In this document: piece after piece, positions 58,139-64,000 of the stretch
Layout: each line of letters starts with the position of its first letter
Numbering within the stretch: position 1 is the stretch's first letter
From: Canna indica
Taxonomy: Eukaryota; Streptophyta; Magnoliopsida; Zingiberales; Cannaceae
Direction: 5' to 3'
NCBI GenBank assembly: GCA_034359265.1
Contig: CP136896.1
Coordinates: forward strand, 31,002,001-31,066,000
DNA length: 64,000 nt
Notes under the pieces: model-generated
What the model was told of the DNA's origin: nothing
The model's input: the letters and a program-made list of their open reading frames with translations, nothing else
Database searches by the model: none
Program-made: the position numbers and the translations under genes

Positions 58139-58453
58139 TCATACAAAGATAGTACCTACTACAACTGCTCTAGATGTCTCTGCCCCCTCACGGTTCATGG
58201 TGAACACCCTGGCATTGAATCTCTCTAATTGGATAGCTTGCGGCCCCCTGTTCTGCATCTGCCCTCTCTGAGCCACTAACCCTACAGACATAGGAGCCTT
58301 TCCTTTTGGCTGCTCGGACTTCTGGCCAATTCTCTCCGGATAATCCTTCTTGAAGTGCCTGACCCAACCGCATTTATAACAAGACAGCCCCCCCCCCCAA
58401 GTGCCTCCGACTACAACAGCCACACTGCGGTACCTCATCCTTTTGAGGAGCAC
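58139..58453 (-). pseudogene. Gypsy gag C-terminal remnant with altered zinc knuckle
   Basis: The knuckle CYKCGWVRHFKKDY has Tyr in place of the last Cys of C-x2-C-x4-H-x4-C. It is preceded by a run of G on the minus strand (58381-58391) that may mark a slippage site. Most of gag is absent: only 850 bp separate this point from the 5' LTR, and they lack a capsid-like frame. Confidence 0.75.
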
Positions 58454-58859
58454 CTCCTGAGCCTGCCGGCCTCACTATTCCTGACCCTGGGCCCCCACGG
58501 CCCCGGCTAACACTCTAACCTCTGGTCTGCGATGGTCACTGCCCCTACGAGTGCCATGGTCGACTCCCAAATCCCTGCGGCCGAAATTTCTTCTTCACCG
58601 ATCTATCATTCCTCTCGACGGCACCTAGGCTTCCTTCCAAAGGGCTTCATCCACTACCCGGGCAAGAGTGGAGTCCTCGGTATAGTGGATGAGCCTGCTA
58701 ATCTGAGGCCTGAAGCCTCCAAAGAAACCTCTTGACCCTGGCGGTCTCAGATGCCACTAGGGTTGGATGACTTTTGGAAAGGTGGTTGAAGTCCATACTA
58801 GCTCCCAGAATCGGGCGCTACCAACTTTCCACAAACCAATTGGTGAAGGGAATGGGCGC

Positions 58860-59060
58860 TATCCTCATCTTATACAATATAGTAGCCCGAGTGCCCCCCG
58901 CGTTCGAATGTGACTTGGCCAAACCCGGCCTCCGCCACGGGACAATTGCTGACACAACCAGGCCAACAATCTCCCCCCCTCAACAATTACTCGCTGGGAT
59001 TCGAACCCGGGACCCCGGCCTCGATGCTCTGCCGAATTACTGCCGCTGCCACTCAATGCA
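58860..59060 (-). other. tRNA-related (SINE-like) segment
   Basis: On the minus strand GGTTCGAATCC (59007-58997) matches the Pol III B box. About 30 bp before it, GTAATTCGGCAGAGCATCG resembles a degenerate A-box/D-arm region. The order and spacing fit a tRNA-derived SINE head. No poly-A or poly-T tail or target duplication could be fixed, and similar text can belong to retroelement leader sequence. It lies where gag is missing from the gypsy element. Confidence 0.35.
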
Positions 59061-59284
59061 TCATTATGAGCCTCCCTCACACTATCACAAGAAAAGAACA
59101 ACTCTCCTATCATATAATTAATTTGTTTTTTTTTACAACATAACCAAATAAATACTAATCGCATGGTGCGCTGAGTGCAGTAGTGGTCGCCCGATCTCGT
59201 AGCATAAATATACCGTATGTCGACACGCTAGCATATGTCTCATACGGTACCCAACACTTAGTCATAGTCAAGACCTAACCTAGT

Positions 59285-59296
59285 GCTATGATACCA
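59285..59296 (-). promoter_or_regulatory. Primer-binding site of the gypsy element
   Basis: On the minus strand TGGTATCATAGC begins four bases after the 5' LTR and differs from the tRNA-Met complement TGGTATCAGAGC at one position. Confidence 0.82.
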
Positions 59297-59300
59297 ACTT

Positions 59301-61537
59301 TGTCACACCCCAACTGAGGGTAGTGTGACCGGCCAGGGCCTACATCCTGCCCTGTAGCCTACTTTCTACACTTACTGACAATAAAACATAACATATTGAG
59401 AAAGGAAACCACAACACAATCTTCATTTAATGTTTTCAAAATTCACAAATATATGTTTTTCAACCCAAAGAAGAAAACCAACATCGTCACAAATAGAACG
59501 TCTCAAGTATCAAAGTTATTAAAAAAATTTCGAAACACAACTGTCAGTGTAGAAACGAAAAATAACTACTACAAGACACTGGACTATGACCAAAGGACGC
59601 CGCTACGAGAATCCCGGCTACTTATGGTGTAAGAATCCCGGCTACAATCGGCCCTACCATACAAGGTAGAATCACACTGGTCATACGGCCACATCATATC
59701 AAGATATAAACATGGAATCCCGGGCCATCGACTAGGATGGTCTACTAGTCTCCAAACACCGTCTGGGTAGGGATAGCTAGTTCCACCCAACTGGGGTCTG
59801 ACACCTAGCGGGCCTGCTGGTGCATCTCAGGACCCAATCACTGGCCGAGTCAAACATTGGTCATTTCCAACCTCCAGGGTTCTTGGCGGACCATCTCAAG
59901 CACATCACACAGTCAAATATCCTAGGGTTTCCTTATATACACTTCGGGCAGTTGCCCGTATCCGACCCTAATCCAGTCTACAGGGTCAACAAATTAGTGC
60001 TGCCCTTCCAAAAACATGTACACCAAATAGTTCTAGGTTTCCAAAAATGAATACTAGAAGTCCTAGAAGTTGTGTCATTTCCTAGCTAGGTTTCCATATA
60101 TACTATGCATCTTGCAACGTCCTACATGTTATCTAACCCATTCTTCCTAGAACGAGCGAACTCGCCGACTATGTAGGCACTCGACCTACCATTTCCACAT
60201 CACTTGCCAAATTAATTATGGATAGTAACATCATGAAGAACCGAAATAAAAAGTAAGTAATGTAGAGGTTAATCCAATATGGAACATACACTAAGCATAG
60301 CAACAATTAAACATGATATCAGCAATTAAATGAAACCTTTCTTGACTACATATACCATATAAGCATTGGCAAGAACATTCCCAAAATGATAATATAGATC
60401 TACCCCAACAAATCACAACATGAATATGGATTAACATTAATATGAATATGAATAAACATTAAGCGGAGGGATATGAACAACTACACAAAATCGTTTGTTT
60501 CCTCCCCCCTTCCCTTGATCGGCTGAACCATCCATGTGGGAAGGGGCTAGAATTTATGCATACTAACTAGTAGAATAGTAAACATAAACTTCAAATTAAT
60601 CTTAACATTTAAACATGAAGGTGAGAGTTAATGCAACAAAATATGAGATCCAACAATCCAATATAAACAGCCCAAATTTTGCCCCTTCTACTGCTCGGCC
60701 AACTCGAGCAGGATGATGACCATGCTCGGCCGAACCCTCTAGAGATGGTGGACTTGGCTGCGGTGTCCACTCGAGCATCAATCCAAAACCGAAAGCAAAA
60801 TGAATACAAGTCGATACGCGAGTTGCGAGACGAGCGAGGAAATTGGGAAAAATTTTGGCATGACCTTCCACCTTTTTCCTCGACTGGACCAGCCCCTTAA
60901 AGCGAGAAATCGACACGTTTTCAAACATGAAATCATAGTATGTACAACAATTTAAAAATCTAACATGGGGAAACAATCCGATCGGTAAAACACGCGGAGA
61001 AAACCTCGATTTCAAAATCTATGGGGCCGGCCACCCGCCTCCCCTTAACATCTACTCTAACCACTCACCTTGAATTTGATCGCGAAGAAATCTTGATGAA
61101 ATGAGATTCTGATCTCCTCGAGCGTCGTCACGAACTCGACGCCGACAAGATCTCCTCCTCCTCTCTCCCTTTCTCCCTCTTGATGGGTTGCATGCGGCTC
61201 TCTCTTTTGAGCCGCACGGGTGGCTTGGGTGAGGGGTTTTATTCCCCTCATCCAATTACCCATTTTCCCCTCACTTGACTTGACTTCTTCTCGGTTCGAT
61301 CCGAGTCTGATTCGAACTCCGATCCTATCCGCACTCATGAGTCGAACTCGACTTTAATAAGACATCATAAGCAAGAAAGAAAATAACCATTGAACTAATT
61401 CAACTTCATATTTCCTTGGGTCGGGTTATACCTTCTACTCGAGGTGATTTCCGCGGCTCGACCCGGCTAATCTCCGATCCGGTGCGCTGCACCAAAAAAA
61501 GAGATTTTATATCAGAAATTTTTTTTCAGGTCTTACA
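59301..61537 (-). repeat. 5' LTR of the gypsy element
   Basis: On the minus strand it runs from TGTAAGACC (61537) to GGGTGTGACA (59301). Compared with the 3' LTR it lacks about 300 bp around 59607. The 137-residue frame at 61015-60602 has a counterpart in the other LTR and is not a gene. Confidence 0.92.
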
Positions 61538-62584
61538 ACGAGAGACACAATAGCCAAAATTTAAGAATTAATGAGTTAACAGTTAAAAGATAAAACTAAG
61601 TGCAAATAACTATGTTACCAAATTGTCCAATCAGGGACAATTCAAGGGTTGTACGTCGTATAAAAGATCATCTACTTCTTTTACGCGAATATACAACCCC
61701 CGAACGGATCTAAGGTTTCGCTAAATCATATCCGACTCGTCGATGCGTACGTGAAACATATCAACTCGTCAGATGGATGATTATTTTCTAAATGTTTCGA
61801 TGCCAGTTCGAGCCCACAGTGGACGATTCCGGCACGATTCTGAAGTGGAAGATTCTAGCGCGTGTCCAAAGTGGACTATTCTAATTAATCTAAATCTAAA
61901 GATTAACATTAACATTAATCTAAACTAAAATTAATTAACAGATATAACCTAAAACTAAATCTAAATCTAATTAACACTAAAAAAACATTGAACATTATAA
62001 TATAAACATTTAACCAAGATTAGTCTTAACATGAAAAATTAACCTAAAACATGAAAATTTTATCTAAAATATGAAAAAATTATCTAAACAGTAAACAATT
62101 AACATAGATAATTAATTAGAGTAATAAAAAAAATTTGGGTTAAAAAAAACCCTAAATATTCAATCACTTTTTCGGCGCCTGAGTTCGCACTGGCTGCCGG
62201 GCGCCGGCCGAAACCCTAAACCTAGGGTTTCGGCCAATTCTACAATAAATAGGTGAGGGGGCACTAAAATTACTTAGAGCAGGCGACGACGGCGGGCGAC
62301 GACGGCGGGCGGCGGCGGCGAGTGGCGTCGACGGGCGACGACGGCGGGCGGGCGGAGATCGGCGGCAGTAAAAGCAAGGAAGAAGAAGTAGGAAAGGAGC
62401 GGGCGCGATCGGGGTCGAGTTAAATAAACTTATTAGCAACGGCTTACTCAAAAGCCGTTGTAGATAAATAACATCATCACTAACGGCTCACTTGTCCGTT
62501 AGAACGCCGTTGCTCAAAAGTAACATCATCAGCAACGGCTACGCGGCCTTTGCAATGGCTTTGATGATAAGTATTTTATTGCCC
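61538..62584 (-). other. Right-hand part of the CACTA element
   Basis: An AT-rich block (61538-62160, many AACATTAACATTAATCTAAA-like steps) may be the promoter and leader region of the minus-strand TNP2 gene. A GC-rich block with repeated GACGGCGGGCG (62280-62360) follows; it contains a 95-residue frame that I do not trust. Subterminal AGCAACGGC / GCCGTTG motifs lie at 62430-62570. The terminal CACTA repeat is absent. Confidence 0.65.
62206..62235. repeat. Perfect hairpin with telomere-like motif
   Basis: The arms GGCCGAAACCCTA (62206-62218) and TAGGGTTTCGGCC (62223-62235) are perfectly complementary around a 4-nt loop. The AAACCCTA core is a plant telo-box-like sequence. Confidence 0.9.
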
Positions 62585-62964
62585 CCTAATGAACTCATTC
62601 CCTAATGAGCACCTGCACTTGTACATTAAATGACGACTTATAGGTAATTATGAGATCAGCTACCCCCTATCGTATAAGGCATGTACGAAGTGTACCAATC
62701 TATCCAAAATCACTAATCCCCAAATTGGTGATCCTATGACTGGAACATTTAGAACAGGGGCATCTAGATTACAAGTCTTACTGGCATGATCTCATCGTGG
62801 CCTTGGAATCAATTGCCTGGGTTCATGGGGTTCATCACAATCTAAAATATATATATATAATATAGATGCAACGTATGATGAAAAGTCACCTCATATTATT
62901 CATTAACCAAAAATAGTTCCCTACACATCAACATGTGATTGGCTCAAGGGCACTATTTCTTTCA

Positions 62965-64000
62965 ATCTCCCACTTGCACTTGTAGCCAATCATTGCGGTA
63001 TTTAATAGCCATACAACTTAAGTGGGGATCGAACTATTGCTATGGTAATGGCTTTGTGAATGGATCTGCTATATGGTCTTTCGTGTCGACACGTTCGACA
63101 TTTATATCACCACATCCAATGATCTCTCTGATCAGGTGATACCACCTTAGGATGTGTTTTGACTTGTGGTGGAATCTAGATTCCTTTGCTTGAGCAACAG
63201 CCCCAGTGTTATCACAAGAAATGGGGACTGGACTGGCAACCTTAGGAACAACACCCAGCTCAGAGATAAATTTCTTTATCCACACTCCTTCCTTTGCGAC
63301 TTCGCTTGCAGCGATGTACTCAGCTTCTGTCCCGAGTCCACCACAGTTCCTTGCTTGGAACTTTTCTAGTATACTGTGCCATCATTCAGAGTAAATACGT
63401 ACCCAAAAATGGATTTACTATCATCCGGGTCCGATTAGAAGCTAGAATCTACGTAGCCCTCCAGTTTAAAATTAGACCCACTATAAATCAAGAGAACATC
63501 CTTAGTCCTTCTCAAGTACTTAAGATTGTTCTTTACGACTTTCCAATGTTCCTCTCCAGGATTCGCCTGAAATCTGCTAGTTACCCGTAGGGCATAAGCG
63601 ACATCAGGTCGAGTACAGAGCATAGCATACATGATGGATCCTACTGCCAAAGCATAAGGGATCTCACTCACATAGTACAATAAACACAATGACATTCCCC
63701 ATGAGTAGTACATCATCTACCTATAGTACAATAAACACAACGACATTCCCACTAACCTTTTTGTAGAGACAAGGTTCGTCTACATTTTTGAGAAAGCCAA
63801 ACTCTTTGACTGTCTCATCAAAAATGGATGTTCCAACTCCTTGAGGCTTGCTTGAGTCCATAAATGGACCTTTGCAATTTGCATACCTTCTCCGGTCCTA
63901 CCAGAGACATGAATCCTTCTGGCTGGGTCATATAGACCTCTTCCTCAACCATTGAGGAATGCAATCTTGACATCCATTTGCCAGATCTCGTAGTCATGAT
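62965..64000 (-). pseudogene. C2 copia pol: RT fragments and RNase H
   Basis: From the window edge the minus strand carries the RT N-terminal part (MDVK-type motif near 63970, then the region homologous to 24457-24600). A damaged catalytic region follows near 63700-63730, where the YVDD codons are split by a few inserted bases. A direct repeat of about 27 bp (63673-63700 and 63724-63751) marks a deletion, after which the frame resumes with SEIPYALAVGSIMYAMLCTRPDV (63716-63435). RNase H ends with KKFISELGVVP, CDNTGAVAQAKES and ADPFTKPLP (63285-63040), reaching the natural C-terminus missing in C1. The purine tract is at 62965-62980. Confidence 0.88.

Larger units (their letters stand above)
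52140..61537 (-). mobile_element. Family T gypsy chromovirus (Tekay/Del-like), near full length
   Basis: In the minus sense: 5' LTR 61537-59301, primer-binding site, a gag remnant, protease, RT, RNase H, integrase, chromodomain, polypurine tract, 3' LTR 54697-52140. The flanks AAGAG (52135-52139) and ACGAG (61538-61542) are a 5-bp duplication with one change. The order RT-RH-IN and the C-terminal chromodomain place it among chromoviruses. I counted eight differences in the first 105 bp of the two LTRs, so the insertion is not recent. Pol has several stops. It lies upstream of the CACTA TNP2 start. Confidence 0.92.
47164..62584 (-). mobile_element. CACTA (En/Spm) transposon with nested insertions, right end lost
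   Basis: The left end is CACTACTGGAATAACG at 47164 inside a C LTR that is continuous in C1 (about 17878). Subterminal repeats of CAGCAACGG/CCGTTGCTG type flank both sides (47185-47650 and 62430-62570). Minus-strand genes between them encode TNP2-like and Ptta/TNPA-like proteins. It carries a mini-CACTA (50251-51236) and a gypsy element (52140-61537); without these it is about 5 kb. No CCAGTAGTG terminus is found before the LTR resumes, so the right inverted repeat was deleted and the element cannot be mobilised normally. Confidence 0.88.
43697..62964 (-). mobile_element. Family C copia LTR (C2) with nested insertions
   Basis: The sense start TGAAAGAAATAGTGCC lies at 62964, next to the tract AAGTGGGAGAT. 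LTR pieces are 62585-62964, 45362-47163 and 43697-43830. They match C1 (17361-18376) and C3 (762-1635). The left end may be at 43676 instead. Insertions are an A solo LTR (43831-45361) and a CACTA element (47164 to about 62584). Compared with C1, about 125 bp of LTR next to the CACTA right end are missing. The LTR contains an AT-rich stretch with repeated AATTAATTAAAT (45940-46350). It was inserted in the D2 accessory ORF. Confidence 0.8.

Noticed and set aside
54638..58453. Endogenous pararetrovirus
   Set aside because: The RT-RH-IN-chromodomain order, LTRs, tRNA primer site and 5-bp duplication are those of a Ty3/gypsy chromovirus; no movement or coat protein is seen.
58997..59007. Functional tRNA gene
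   Set aside because: Only a B box is exact; the acceptor stem cannot be formed with the flanking sequence and the A box is degenerate.
62164..62451. 95-residue ORF with Arg/Pro/Ala-rich middle
   Set aside because: It is a translation of a simple GC-rich GACGGCGGGCG repeat and the telo-box hairpin.

Overview
The window is a block of nested, decayed transposable elements from a plant nuclear genome, most likely a flowering plant. I find no host gene, rRNA or functional tRNA gene. The evidence for a plant is the mix of elements: Ty1/copia and Ty3/gypsy (chromovirus) LTR retrotransposons whose primer-binding sites resemble plant initiator tRNA-Met (TGGTATCAGAGC), a CACTA (En/Spm) DNA transposon with plant TNP2 domains, and retroelement ORFs of the plant-specific 'Transposase_32 / putative plant transposon protein' kind. 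The species cannot be told from this sequence.

I use working names. Family A: LTRs of about 1.3-1.9 kb, TGTTGG...CCAACA, with arrays of the GGTCGACC palindrome in front of a TATA box. Family B: one gypsy-like LTR at 1636-6056. Family C: an Angela/Tork-like copia on the minus strand. Family D: a gag-plus-accessory-ORF element without pol. Family T: a Tekay/Del-like gypsy chromovirus, LTRs TGTAAGACC...GTGTGACA in the sense direction.

Layout. 1-8 kb: a D fragment, then a C LTR split by a B solo LTR that is itself split by an A solo LTR, then an A 3' LTR on the minus strand. 8-16 kb: the interior of that minus-strand A element, cut by two T solo LTRs with perfect 5-bp target duplications. 16-25 kb: a C copia (3' LTR, reverse transcriptase, RNase H) split by a pol-less A element (19432-24456), plus a 1.57-kb duplication (15792-17360 copies 22956-24526). 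25-27 kb: a truncated A LTR and a 27-bp minisatellite. 27-32 kb: a D element. 32-39 kb: truncated A LTRs in tandem, two units almost identical at 1413-bp spacing, then a minus-strand A LTR with a D LTR fragment inside. 39-40 kb: a GC-rich LTR-like stretch. 40-44 kb: a second D element. 43.7-64 kb: a second C copia whose LTR holds an A solo LTR and a 15.4-kb CACTA transposon. That CACTA in turn holds a 986-bp mini-CACTA and a 9.4-kb T gypsy element.

Nothing here works as a host pathway. Every element examined carries stops, frameshifts, deletions or lost catalytic residues. The value of the window is a readable insertion order, with target duplications marking several layers, and a few structures inside the LTRs that ordinary annotation does not explain: hairpin arrays with paired base changes, periodic GGTCGACC palindromes, and promoter-bearing LTRs amplified in tandem.
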